Shown here in pieces: positions 5,965-13,109 of a stretch of 13,109 nucleotides of DNA (the first letter of the stretch is position 1; each line of letters starts with the position of its first letter). Under the pieces are notes generated by a model. It ran no database searches, had not been told where the DNA came from, and saw only the letters and a list, made by a program, of their open reading frames with translations. The stretch lies in contig CAYTOF010000060.1 in the NCBI GenBank assembly GCA_964439435.1, positions 1-13,109 on the forward strand, read 5' to 3'. The translations under genes were made by a program, and so were the position numbers. This DNA is from CAYTOF01 sp964439435. Lineage in GTDB: Bacteria; Bacillota; Clostridia; Oscillospirales; QAMX01.

Positions 5965-7080
5965 ATGAAAAAACTGATCTCAATTTTTTTGACCGCCGCT
6001 CTGATATTTGTCCTTGGCGCCTGTGCGGTGCTGGATACCGATCCAAAATCCACACAAACCGAAGTTCGTATAATAACAGATGCCCTTGGCCGCTCCGTGG
6101 AGATCCCTGCCAAGGTGGACAAAATCGTCGCCCTGTCCAATGTGCCGCGCATGGTCGTCTACCTCGGCATTGCAGACAAAGTGGTCGGATTCAGCGGCTC
6201 TGACCCCAAAAACATCACCCCCTTGACGGCTTATGCCTATGCCGCGCGGGATATATGGGCATCTGTGCCCATTGTCGGCACAGATGCAGGCGGCAACACC
6301 GACTATTACCCCGAGCTCATCCTCGCACAGAACCCCGATGTGATCATCTGCTCCTACACCGCCGATGTCGTAAAGCAGCTTGAGGCGCAGACGGGCATCC
6401 CCGTCGTCTCTGTCGCCATGGGCAATCTCTTTGAGGAGGACTACAACCAATCCCTGCGGACCATAGCCACAATTTGCGGTGCGGAAGAGCGGGCAGATGC
6501 TCTCATTTCATATATGGACACCTGCCTTGAAGATCTCAATCAACGGACTTCCGCCATCCCCGAGGGACAAAAGCCCACTGCCCTTTCCGCCGCCGCCACC
6601 TTTAAAGGCGCCCACGGCATAGAGGGTGTGCGCATCAAAGACCAAGTCCTCGCCGCAGTCAATGCCCTAAATGTGGCAGAGCAGGACATTGTCGGCGACA
6701 ACTCCACAGCGGTGGAGGTGGACAAGGAGCAGATTTTGGCCTGGGACGCGGACTATATTTTCTGCGATTTTGGCGGTGTCGCCCTTGTAAAGCAGGATGT
6801 CAAAGCCAATCCCGCCTTTTATTCACAGCTGCAGGCCTTTGATAAGGGGCATATCTATCAATATCCCAGCTCAACGAGCTATTATGCCAATGTGGAGATA
6901 TCCCTGGCAAATTGCTACTTTGTCGGCTCCGTGCTATACCCCGAGGAGTTTGCGGATGTTGATCCCGCCGCAAAAGCAAATGAGATCTTTTCCTTTTTCC
7001 TCGGTGCCAAGGACTATATGTCCGTTTTAAATGACTTTGGCGCGCACTACGGCCCCATTGACTTCGGAGAGGCCAAATGA
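5965..7080 (+). CDS. Metal-chelate ABC transporter substrate-binding lipoprotein (FepB/BtuF type)
   Basis: This 371-residue lipoprotein should capture a metal complex outside the membrane for the permease and ATPase that follow. Residues 1-20 are a lipoprotein signal with lipobox LGAC and Cys20. The mature part is a class III (helical-backbone) binding protein: it opens ITDALGRSVEIPAKVDKIVAL, and contains NPDVIICSY in the first lobe and WDADYIFCDF in the second. This family carries ferric siderophores, haem, cobalamin, and in some Helicobacter species nickel or cobalt. Its place directly behind larC (16 nt gap) argues for nickel or a nickel chelate, but the sequence alone cannot show this. 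The start at 5965 follows CGGAGAAG. An upstream in-frame ATG at 5830 lies within larC and would bury the signal peptide. Confidence 0.88.
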   Translation: MKKLISIFLTAALIFVLGACAVLDTDPKSTQTEVRIITDALGRSVEIPAKVDKIVALSNVPRMVVYLGIADKVVGFSGSDPKNITPLTAYAYAARDIWASVPIVGTDAGGNTDYYPELILAQNPDVIICSYTADVVKQLEAQTGIPVVSVAMGNLFEEDYNQSLRTIATICGAEERADALISYMDTCLEDLNQRTSAIPEGQKPTALSAAATFKGAHGIEGVRIKDQVLAAVNALNVAEQDIVGDNSTAVEVDKEQILAWDADYIFCDFGGVALVKQDVKANPAFYSQLQAFDKGHIYQYPSSTSYYANVEISLANCYFVGSVLYPEEFADVDPAAKANEIFSFFLGAKDYMSVLNDFGAHYGPIDFGEAK

Positions 7081-8153
7081 GGTCTCTTGGGCAAAAGGGC
7101 CTGCCGGATTATGATAGGCAGATATATAAAAAGCGCCTGACCCTTGCAGTCCTTGCCGCGCTCACACTGGTTCTGGCGCTCTATGCCATGGCCCTTGGCT
7201 CCATCTCTATAAGCGTGGGCGAGATCATCAAAACCCTTTTGGGCAGAGGTGAGAGTGCCTCAAACACCGTCATCTTTGGCATCCGCCTGCCGCGGGTTTC
7301 CGCTGCCATGCTTGTCGGCGCACTCCTGGCATCCTCGGGTGCTGTGATGCAGTGCGTGCTGCACAATCCGCTGGCCTCCGCCTCAACACTTGGCGTATCC
7401 CAAGGAGCTGCCTTCGGTGCTGCCATCGGCATCACCGTCTTTGGCGGCGGTGTTGTCAGCGGTGGAGCTGCCAATGTGGCCGTCGCCGTAAACAACCCCT
7501 ATATCGTCACCCTCTGTGCCTTTGTCTTTGGGTCTTTGTCCACAGTGGTTATCATCCTGCTCTCACAGCTGAAAAAAGACCTCGGTTCCGGCGGTTTGGT
7601 GCTGGCGGGCATTGCCCTTGGTTCCCTTTTCACAGGAGGAAGTGCCCTGCTGCAGTATTTTGCGGATGAGAGCAAACTTGGCGCCGTTGTTTTTTGGACA
7701 TTTGGAAATCTCGGCAGCGTGGGACGGCGTGAGATACTTGTCCTTGCCCTCATTTTGTTTCTCTCCCTTTCATATTTTATGCTGAACCGCTGGAACTACA
7801 ACGCAATGCGCAGCGGCAGCGACACAGCCAAAAGCCTTGGGGTCAACGCAAGATCCGTGATGCTCCAAAGCATGGCGATATGCTCTTTTGCAGCGGCGGT
7901 GGCGGTGGCCTTTGTCGGCATAATCAGCTTTGTCGGCCTCATCGCGCCCCATATGGTCAGGCGTTTTGTCGGGGATGACTACAGATTTCTCATACCCTGC
8001 AGCGCCCTTGCGGGTGCCCTGGTGCTGCTTGCGGCGGACACTTTCGGCCGCCTCATCATCTCCCCCGTTATCCTGCCCGTCGGCGCCATAACCTCCTTTC
8101 TCGGGGCGCCCGTGTTTTTGATATTGCTGCTGAAAGGGGGCAACAGGGCTTGA
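7077..8153 (+). CDS. FecCD-family ABC transporter permease
   Basis: This 358-residue polytopic inner-membrane permease presumably forms a homodimer that moves the metal complex delivered by the upstream lipoprotein. The first membrane span is about residues 21-41, and hydrophobic segments recur to the C-terminus, as in the ten-helix BtuC/FecCD fold. Family hallmarks are IRLPRVSAAMLVGALLASSG, CVLHNPLASASTLGVSQGAA, and FVGLIAPHMVRRFVGDDYR from residue 285, the region that contacts the ATPase, followed by LLAADTFGRLI. The ATG overlaps the binding-protein stop by four bases, with GGAGAGG at 7066-7072. A single permease gene suggests a homodimer. The substrate is inferred from operon context only. 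Confidence 0.93.
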   Translation: MRSLGQKGLPDYDRQIYKKRLTLAVLAALTLVLALYAMALGSISISVGEIIKTLLGRGESASNTVIFGIRLPRVSAAMLVGALLASSGAVMQCVLHNPLASASTLGVSQGAAFGAAIGITVFGGGVVSGGAANVAVAVNNPYIVTLCAFVFGSLSTVVIILLSQLKKDLGSGGLVLAGIALGSLFTGGSALLQYFADESKLGAVVFWTFGNLGSVGRREILVLALILFLSLSYFMLNRWNYNAMRSGSDTAKSLGVNARSVMLQSMAICSFAAAVAVAFVGIISFVGLIAPHMVRRFVGDDYRFLIPCSALAGALVLLAADTFGRLIISPVILPVGAITSFLGAPVFLILLLKGGNRA

Positions 8154-8920
8154 TAAAGGTGCAAAATATATCCTTTTCATACGAAGGCTCGAAAAACACC
8201 GTTTTGGACGATGTGAGTTTTGAGCTGCAGGGCGGCGACTGCCTTGCCATACTCGGCAACAACGGTGTGGGCAAAAGCACCCTGCTCAAATGCATCAACC
8301 GCATACTGAAAGCCAAGAGCGGCAGCGTCTTGATAGATGGGAAAAATATGTATGCCCTGCCGCGGCGCGAGATGGCAAAGCACATCGCCTATGTCCCACA
8401 AAACACAGCAAGCTCCCACACCATGGTCTTTGATGCCATTTTGCTCGGCAGAAAACCCTATATAAAGTGGGATGTCGGCAAGGAGGATCGGCGCATTGTC
8501 TCCGAGGTGATGGAAAACCTTGAGCTTTTTGCATACAGCGCGCGCTATCTCGACGAGCTCTCAGGGGGAGAGCTGCAAAAGGTTGTGCTTGCCAGAGCCA
8601 TGGCCCAGCGGCCGATGTTTTTGTTGCTCGACGAGCCGACCAGCAATCTCGACCCCAAAAACCAACACGAGATGCTCCACAAAGTCAGGCAGCTGGCAGC
8701 GGAGCATAATATGGCGGTGGCCATCGTCATACACGACCTCAACCTCGCCGCCCGCTACTGCGACAAGTTTCTTTTCCTCAAAGAGAGCCGTGTGCACTCC
8801 TTTGGCGGCATAGAGGCGCTCACACCGCAGGCCATCGACAGCGTATATGACATGAAAGTGGAGATAATCAAATATCAAAATACAAAAATAATAGTGCCAC
8901 AACAGTGCGGAGGACAATAA
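8150..8920 (+). CDS. ABC transporter ATPase (FecE/BtuD type)
   Basis: This 256-residue ATPase powers the importer. Walker A is GNNGVGKST at residues 36-44, the Q-loop Gln is residue 84 (AYVPQNT), the signature LSGGE is at 137-141, Walker B FLLLDEP is at 157-163, and the switch His is 195 (VIHDLN). This is a complete set, so it should be active. The start is a TTG at 8150 that overlaps the permease stop as TTGA. A G-run lies upstream at about 8135-8140, and no in-frame ATG is available near the family's conserved N-terminus (IKVQNISFSYEG). The C-terminal region (VYDMKVEII) is typical of FepC/BtuD-like subunits. Confidence 0.93.
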   Translation: MIKVQNISFSYEGSKNTVLDDVSFELQGGDCLAILGNNGVGKSTLLKCINRILKAKSGSVLIDGKNMYALPRREMAKHIAYVPQNTASSHTMVFDAILLGRKPYIKWDVGKEDRRIVSEVMENLELFAYSARYLDELSGGELQKVVLARAMAQRPMFLLLDEPTSNLDPKNQHEMLHKVRQLAAEHNMAVAIVIHDLNLAARYCDKFLFLKESRVHSFGGIEALTPQAIDSVYDMKVEIIKYQNTKIIVPQQCGGQ

Positions 8921-8921
8921 T

Positions 8922-9455
8922 ATGGACAAAAACAGAGAACTATGGGGAAAAAGCGCGGCTTTTCACGGGCATATCTGCCCGGGCTTGACCATCGGATACA
9001 AGGCAGCCCTCTATGCCATCGAGCTTTTGGAGCTGGATTTTTCGCAGGATGAAAAAGTGGTCTGTGTCAGCGAAAACGACGCCTGCGGCGTGGATGCCAT
9101 TCAGGTTATCCTCGGCTGTTCCGTCGGCAAGGGCAATCTCCTCTTTCGCATGCGGGGCAAGCAGGCTTTTTCCTTCTACAACCGCACCACAGGCAAGTCT
9201 GTGCGGCTGGTCTTGAAGCCAAAACCGCGGGAAATGACCAGGGATGAGTCCTTTGAGTTTTATCAGAGCAGCAATCCAAAGGAGCTATTTGACATAAAAG
9301 AGGTGACGATAGCTCTGCCTGAGAGAGCTCGCCTCTTTGGCTCCTTTCCCTGCGATGGCTGCGGCGAAAACACAGGTGCCAACTGGCTTCGGATCTGCGA
9401 AGACAAAAAGCTGTGTCTGGACTGCTACAAAACCTATGATCGGTTCAACATCTGA
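8922..9455 (+). CDS. FmdE family protein with C-terminal zinc ribbon
   Basis: This 177-residue cytoplasmic protein belongs to the FmdE/FwdE family, first named from operons for molybdenum formylmethanofuran dehydrogenase but widespread in bacteria without that enzyme. The N-terminal domain has the metal motif HGHICPG (His15, His17, Cys19) and a second conserved pair in NDACGVDAIQVILGC (Cys55, Cys66). The C-terminus is a zinc ribbon with CDGC (144, 147) and CLDC (165, 168), plus one further Cys at 159. The biochemical role is not established; metal binding or sensing is the usual guess. GGAGG at 8909-8913 lies 8 nt before the ATG, which follows the ATPase stop by one base. It is the last gene of the lar-importer operon, suggesting a part in nickel delivery or sensing. 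Confidence 0.88.
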   Translation: MDKNRELWGKSAAFHGHICPGLTIGYKAALYAIELLELDFSQDEKVVCVSENDACGVDAIQVILGCSVGKGNLLFRMRGKQAFSFYNRTTGKSVRLVLKPKPREMTRDESFEFYQSSNPKELFDIKEVTIALPERARLFGSFPCDGCGENTGANWLRICEDKKLCLDCYKTYDRFNI

Positions 9456-9473
9456 TGTTTTTAGCATCAAGAA

Positions 9474-9526
9474 AAGCCCCGAAGGGAGATTTTGTTCCCT
9501 TTGGGGCTTTGGTTTTTGGGTTTTTT
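9474..9526 (+). terminator. Strong intrinsic terminator ending the lar operon, probably bidirectional
   Basis: AAGCCCCGAAGGGA (9474-9487) pairs with TCCCTTTGGGGCTT (9496-9509) over an 8-nt loop. It is a 14-bp stem with one G-T pair, followed by a broken T-tract. On the minus strand the same stem is followed by TTTTCTT, so it can also stop the convergent gene ending at 9562. A minor TGATG/CATCA hairpin lies just before it. Confidence 0.9.
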
Positions 9527-9561
9527 ATTGTTTTACAACACCGCATTTTACAGAACCGCTC

Positions 9562-11415
9562 TTATCTCTTTGCGAATTTTTCAAAGGCTTTTTTGATCGG
9601 CTCTATGCGCTGCTTTTGGAGATCGTCCGCCTTTTCCCAGGCGCGGATGAGGGCATCGCCCATCAGGGCGTTGTGGGCCTTGTCGCCGTAGAAATACTTG
9701 ACAAAATAGGTTGTCGGGGTGTTCCAGCTCACGGGGTTGTCCCTGCCTGTGAGTTTGCTCACGGGGGCTGCGTTGTTGTCCCAGGTCTCCTGCAGGAGAT
9801 GGTAATATAAAAACATATCCTCTGCCGCCGCACCGTATGCTTTTTCGCAGAAGTGCCGTGTCAGAGCCTCTATGTCCGCATCGGGATTCCAAGCGAGCTT
9901 GGAATAGAGCCACATGGTGAGTGTTCCCACCGCCCACAGGTCGACTTCGTTGTCCACATGTCCCTCGGGCAGCAGCCCCGTGAAGCCGAGCTCCCTGTAA
10001 AAGCGCAAGTCCTCTTGGATGCGCTTGGAGATGGGCCGCTCAAAATCGTCATGCGCATTGGGATAGCAGCCGTAGTAGTTGTAGACAAACACATTTTTGG
10101 TGGACTTTTCCCACTCCAGCATATTGTCTTTTATCAGGCTGTTGCGATAACAACTGTCGTCGGCCACGCTGTATTTCATGTCCTCAAAGATGGGCGCAAT
10201 GACAATGGTGATGTTCTCCTCCAGCTCGATATAGGGCGGGGTCTCCGTGAAGAGATAGGCAAAGGTGGTCAGCTTTGCCTCGGGGTGCTCCGCTCTCACC
10301 ATGCGCGCCACATCGTTCATAAAGGCATAAAAGACGGTGGAGAGAAATTTCTCATCGCCGGGCTGCACAAACTGCCCCGGGGCGTATTCAAAGGGTTCCC
10401 GCTCCTCGGGGACCTGTTTGAAGTCGGCGGTGTCCTCTATGCCGACACCTATGTAGTTGATGTCCCTCTCCTCCAAAAAGGCGTTCAGGCTATCTGCTAT
10501 GGCGATGGCCACATCGGGGTTCCAGAAATTCAAATGCCCAAAACCCTCGATTGGATTGCCAAGCCCGTCTGTGTTCCAGCAGGCGTCTTGCCTTTCCTTT
10601 TCAAGACCCTGATAGTAGAGGCTGGTTCGGAGCCAGTGGTGCAGGCTGTGCCCCAGGTTGACAGGCTCAATGCCGATGGATTTTTGCCAGTCCCAAAAGG
10701 CCAGATTGCCAAACTCCGCAAATTTGCCGTTTAGCTTGTTGCGGGAGAGCATGATCTCCGTGCCGGGGTCCGAATGCGCCTGCCCTTCGGGGCCAAAGCC
10801 GCAGAGATGCCAGCCCCTGATGTTGAAGGGGGATTTTTCTCGATAGTCCACCTTTTGGGCGGTGATGGTGGGCATGGGGTCGTAGAGGGTGCCAAGCTTA
10901 ATGGCCCGTGTCCAGAGCACACCGAGGTTTGACTCGATAAAATCATACACTCCGTTTAAGGTACCGCCCGCATTTTCGCCGAAGATGTAGATGATATTGC
11001 CCTTTTGGCGGACGGCGAAACCATCGCTCCCGGCGAGAAATGCCAAATCGTCGGCATATCTCTTAGACAGCTCATTGTAGCTTTCGGGGGTTGCGAGGCA
11101 GATCATCACCTCGTCTTTTTTCATGGCCTTGGTATCGGGCTCCCCATTGACAATCGAAATCGTCGCCCCGCTGACCAGTTTGACATGGTCCGCAAGCTCC
11201 CTTGCGGCATATTCTTCCAACTGAGAGGCGTTTTCGGGGATGGCGATGACGCCGTTTGGCTCCCCTTGGCGTGTCAGCTCCAATGTTTCGAGCTTTTTAT
11301 TTTGCTTTAGGAAAATCACGAGACCTGCGGCAAGCAACAGACCCGCCGCTGCTATGGCTGAGATGATGCAGAGCTTTTTGCGTGATTTTTTTACAGAGTC
11401 GGGAGATTTTGACAT
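9562..11415 (-). CDS. Membrane-anchored DUF4838 protein with GH67N-like N-terminal domain
   Basis: This 617-residue protein is probably displayed on the outside of the membrane and acts on, or binds, carbohydrate. Residues 15-36 are a single hydrophobic segment after a Lys-rich start (KKSRKK), with no lipobox or clear cleavage site. Residues from about 50 to 170 resemble the alpha-glucuronidase/hexosaminidase N-terminal domain: VIAIPENASQLEEYAARELA, then GGTLNGVYDFIESNLGVLW. The remainder fits DUF4838, including NFWNPDVAIAIADSLNAFL, YIGVGIEDTADF, LTTFAYLFTETPP and a Trp/Tyr-rich C-terminus. No catalytic residues can be assigned with confidence. I chose the ATG at 11415 because AAGAGGG lies 5 nt upstream. 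The longer frame from 11523 adds 36 residues that run across the predicted promoter. Monocistronic and convergent with the lar operon. Confidence 0.8.
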   Translation of the reverse strand: MSKSPDSVKKSRKKLCIISAIAAAGLLLAAGLVIFLKQNKKLETLELTRQGEPNGVIAIPENASQLEEYAARELADHVKLVSGATISIVNGEPDTKAMKKDEVMICLATPESYNELSKRYADDLAFLAGSDGFAVRQKGNIIYIFGENAGGTLNGVYDFIESNLGVLWTRAIKLGTLYDPMPTITAQKVDYREKSPFNIRGWHLCGFGPEGQAHSDPGTEIMLSRNKLNGKFAEFGNLAFWDWQKSIGIEPVNLGHSLHHWLRTSLYYQGLEKERQDACWNTDGLGNPIEGFGHLNFWNPDVAIAIADSLNAFLEERDINYIGVGIEDTADFKQVPEEREPFEYAPGQFVQPGDEKFLSTVFYAFMNDVARMVRAEHPEAKLTTFAYLFTETPPYIELEENITIVIAPIFEDMKYSVADDSCYRNSLIKDNMLEWEKSTKNVFVYNYYGCYPNAHDDFERPISKRIQEDLRFYRELGFTGLLPEGHVDNEVDLWAVGTLTMWLYSKLAWNPDADIEALTRHFCEKAYGAAAEDMFLYYHLLQETWDNNAAPVSKLTGRDNPVSWNTPTTYFVKYFYGDKAHNALMGDALIRAWEKADDLQKQRIEPIKKAFEKFAKR

Positions 11416-11452
11416 ATTATCCCTCTTTTCGCATTTCTTTACGTGCGGGTTT

Positions 11453-11481
11453 ATAGTATCAGTTTCAGGGGAAAATATCAA
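11453..11481 (-). promoter_or_regulatory. Predicted sigma-A promoter of the DUF4838 gene
   Basis: Read on the minus strand, TTGATA (11481-11476) and TACTAT (11458-11453) are 17 bp apart. TG-A precedes the -10, giving an extended -10. It leaves a leader of about 30 nt before the ATG at 11415, and rules out the longer start at 11523. Confidence 0.7.
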
Positions 11482-11554
11482 CAAGATTTTTATTGTTTTA
11501 ATGCCTTTTGTGCTCAATGGCACCGTTATTTTGAGACGGAAAAGCCCCGTTCCC

Positions 11555-11583
11555 TTGAAAAATGTGTTTCAAAGAAGTATAAT
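11555..11583 (+). promoter_or_regulatory. Distal predicted sigma-A promoter of the citrate synthase gene
   Basis: TTGAAA at 11555-11560 and TATAAT at 11578-11583 are 17 bp apart. Transcription would start near 11590, giving an unusually long leader of about 208 nt before the ATG. The -10 sits in the 23-bp block shared with the DUF3842 promoter. Confidence 0.75.
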
Positions 11584-11593
11584 ATAAAAACCA
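11571..11593 (+). repeat. 23-bp promoter block, copy 2 of 2
   Basis: Exact copy of 2377-2399, again centred on a TATAAT -10 box. Confidence 0.85.
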
Positions 11594-11603
11594 AACTTTA
11601 AAA

Positions 11604-11630
11604 GGCTCTTTGCCTGCACGCAAAAGAGCC
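11604..11630 (+). other. Leader hairpin near the distal citrate synthase start site
   Basis: GGCTCTTTGC pairs with GCAAAAGAGCC (one bulged A) over the loop CTGCAC. No T-tract follows on the plus strand, so it is not a plus-strand terminator. On the minus strand TTTT follows the stem, a weak terminator at best. It lies about 14 nt after the predicted start, where it could stabilise the mRNA 5' end. Confidence 0.5.
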
Positions 11631-11650
11631 CGAAAATTTATAAAAACGTG

Positions 11651-11680
11651 TTGAAAACATCCCCCGCACTGTGATAGTAT
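11651..11680 (+). promoter_or_regulatory. Proximal predicted promoter of the citrate synthase gene
   Basis: TTGAAA at 11651-11656 and TAGTAT at 11675-11680 are 18 bp apart, with TG-A before the -10 (extended -10). It would give a leader of about 110 nt. Together with the distal promoter it suggests dual control. Confidence 0.5.
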
Positions 11681-11741
11681 ATGGGGCAAGTTTTTTTATA
11701 CGCTTATAATCACATGACACATTCTGACATATAAATCCGCG

Positions 11742-11770
11742 GCAGAGCTTTCCCTGCAACAAAGCTCTGT
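11742..11770 (+). other. Leader hairpin upstream of the citrate synthase ribosome site
   Basis: CAGAGCTTT (11743-11751) pairs perfectly with AAAGCTCTG (11761-11769) over the 9-nt loop CCCTGCAAC, extendable by one G-T pair. It ends 11 nt before the Shine-Dalgarno region (GAGAAAGGA). No long T-tract follows, so a translational or stability role, or a protein-binding site, is more likely than termination. Confidence 0.5.
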
Positions 11771-11797
11771 TTATATCAAGAGAGAAAGGATTTTCAC

Positions 11798-13109
11798 ATG
11801 CCCTATAAAGATTTTTGTACAGATCACCCCGATTTACCTTATCTGAGCGAGCTTTGCAGCAAATCATGTGCCATCAACCCTGAGCTCTACGGTCAATACG
11901 CCGTCAACCGCGGTCTGCGAGACATAAAGGGCAGGGGCGTTTTGGCGGGTTTGACAGAGATTTCGGAGATCATCGCCTGCAGACGCGACGGTGATGAGAG
12001 TGTCCCCTGCGAGGGACAGCTTTTCTATCGTGGCATCAACATCGAGGAGATTGTCAAGGGTTTTATCGCCGAAGACCGCTTCGGCTTTGAGGAGACAACC
12101 TATCTGCTCCTCTTTGGGTGCTTGCCCACCGCCGACGAGCTCGACCGTTTTTCCTCCCTCATAGCCAAATACCGCACCCTGCCGACAAGCTTTGTGCGCG
12201 ACATCATAATGAAGGCGCCAAGCAACGACATGATGAACACCCTTGCCCGCAGTGTTTTGACCCTCTATTCATATGATGACTTGGCTGACGACATCTCCAC
12301 AATCAATGTGCTGCGCCAGTGCCTGCAGCTCATCGCCCTCTTTCCCCTGCTTTCTGTCTACGGTTATCAGGCGCGCAGGCACTACCATGAAGGGGACAGC
12401 CTCTTTATACATGCCCCACGCCCCGAGCTCTCCACGGCGGAAAACATCCTGCACATGCTCCGCCCCGACAGCAAATACAGCGCCCTCGAAGCGCGCATTT
12501 TGGACATCGCCCTGGTGCTCCACGCCGAGCACGGCGGCGGCAACAACTCCACCTTTACCACCCATGTGGTCTCCTCTTCGGCGACAGACACCTACTCCGT
12601 CATCGCCGCCTCCCTTGGCTCCCTCAAAGGCCCGAGGCACGGCGGGGCGAACATAAAGGTGGTGCGCATGTTTGAGGAGCTGAAAAGCACCGTCAAAGAC
12701 TGGAAGGACGAAGCGGAAGTGGAGGCCTATCTCAAAGCCCTGCTCAGCAAAGAGGCCTTTGACCGCTCAGGCCTGATATATGGGATGGGCCACGCCGTCT
12801 ACTCCCTCTCCGACCCCCGCGCCACGATTTTGCGCTCCTATGTGGAGGAGCTCTCAAAGGAAAAGGGCATGGAGGAGGAGTTTGCGCTCTACTCCATGGT
12901 GGAGAACATGGCGCCCCGCGTGATTGCGCGTGAGCGCAGGATCTACAAAGGTGTCAGTGCCAATGTGGACTTTTACAGCGGCTTTATATACAACATGCTA
13001 AACCTCCCCCTGGAGCTCTATACCCCCATCTTCGCCGTGGCGCGCATCTCCGGCTGGAGCGCCCACCGCCTGGAGGAACTTGTCAACGCAGGCAAAATCA
13101 TCCGCCCGG
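11798..13109 (+). CDS. Citrate synthase (citrate/2-methylcitrate synthase), 3' end cut by window
   Basis: This gene, open to the right edge (437 codons visible), encodes a citrate synthase that condenses oxaloacetate with acetyl-CoA, or propionyl-CoA in 2-methylcitrate synthases. The active-site set is intact: HAEHGGGNNSTF (His242, His245), GPRHGGAN (His281), GMGHAVYSLSDPRA (His332) and NVDFYSGFIY (Asp391). His281, His332 and Asp391 match the catalytic His274, His320 and Asp375 of the pig enzyme by spacing. The roughly 60-residue N-terminal extension and overall length fit the long clostridial type. The last visible residues (KIIRP) lie close to the usual C-terminus, so only a few codons are missing. 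GAGAAAGGA upstream supports the ATG at 11798. In many anaerobes this enzyme feeds glutamate synthesis through an incomplete TCA cycle. Sequence alone does not decide citrate versus methylcitrate. Confidence 0.92.
   Translation, partial: MPYKDFCTDHPDLPYLSELCSKSCAINPELYGQYAVNRGLRDIKGRGVLAGLTEISEIIACRRDGDESVPCEGQLFYRGINIEEIVKGFIAEDRFGFEETTYLLLFGCLPTADELDRFSSLIAKYRTLPTSFVRDIIMKAPSNDMMNTLARSVLTLYSYDDLADDISTINVLRQCLQLIALFPLLSVYGYQARRHYHEGDSLFIHAPRPELSTAENILHMLRPDSKYSALEARILDIALVLHAEHGGGNNSTFTTHVVSSSATDTYSVIAASLGSLKGPRHGGANIKVVRMFEELKSTVKDWKDEAEVEAYLKALLSKEAFDRSGLIYGMGHAVYSLSDPRATILRSYVEELSKEKGMEEEFALYSMVENMAPRVIARERRIYKGVSANVDFYSGFIYNMLNLPLELYTPIFAVARISGWSAHRLEELVNAGKIIRP

Noticed and set aside
9853..10734. 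Plus-strand open frame of 293 codons
   Set aside because: Antisense to the DUF4838 gene, with no recognisable domain.
11416..11523. Upstream start for the DUF4838 protein
   Set aside because: The extension crosses the predicted promoter at 11453-11481; AAGAGGG sits properly before the ATG at 11415.
11661..11697. CCCCC...GGGG followed by a run of seven T as a terminator
   Set aside because: Only four or five base pairs with a loop of about 17 nt, too weak to call; the run also overlaps the proximal promoter.
11705..11710. TATAAT as a third citrate synthase promoter
   Set aside because: The sequence 17 bp upstream (TGGGGC) does not resemble a -35 box and no extended -10 is present.
11598..11867. 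Minus-strand frame of 89 codons between the divergent genes
   Set aside because: It overlaps the start of citrate synthase and its leader hairpins, with no domain and no good ribosome site.

Overview
The window looks like chromosome of a low-to-mid GC (by eye roughly 50-55%) Gram-positive anaerobe, most likely a gut-type Clostridia member (Oscillospiraceae-like). The signs are GGAGG-type ribosome binding sites, sigma-A promoters with textbook -35/-10 boxes, two lipoprotein signal peptides, a DUF3842 gene, and a clostridial-type long citrate synthase. No tRNA, rRNA, CRISPR array, transposase or phage gene was seen. The lineage is inferred from gene content and style only.

Layout. Positions 80-1513 encode a lipoprotein sugar-type ABC solute-binding protein that ends at a strong intrinsic terminator. 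Positions 1642-2352 encode a YgjP-type HExxH metallopeptidase, and 2483-2896 a small DUF3842 protein. A 250-base intergenic stretch (2897-3148) follows. It holds a strong promoter, four copies of an 18-bp tandem repeat, a second -10 box, and two mutually exclusive hairpins, the second with a T-tract, just before the next gene.

Positions 3149-9455 form a tightly packed seven-gene operon: larE, larB and larC (biosynthesis of the nickel-pincer nucleotide cofactor), then a FecCD/BtuCD-class metal-chelate ABC importer (lipoprotein, permease, ATPase), then an FmdE-family protein with a C-terminal zinc ribbon. Most junctions are 4-nt overlaps, and the operon ends at a strong terminator at 9474-9526. 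The simplest reading is that the importer brings in nickel (probably chelated), LarB/LarE/LarC build the organic ligand and insert nickel, and the FmdE protein helps with metal handling. No LarA-type racemase is in the window.

On the minus strand, 9562-11415 encodes a membrane-anchored DUF4838/GH67N-like protein convergent with the operon. A divergent intergenic region (11416-11797) holds its promoter, two tandem promoters facing right, and two leader hairpins. From 11798 to the right edge runs a nearly complete citrate synthase cut by the window end.

The most interesting parts are the lar-importer-FmdE operon as a unit and its unusual leader region. The leader looks like a transcription attenuator combined with a repeat-bearing, possibly inserted, element.
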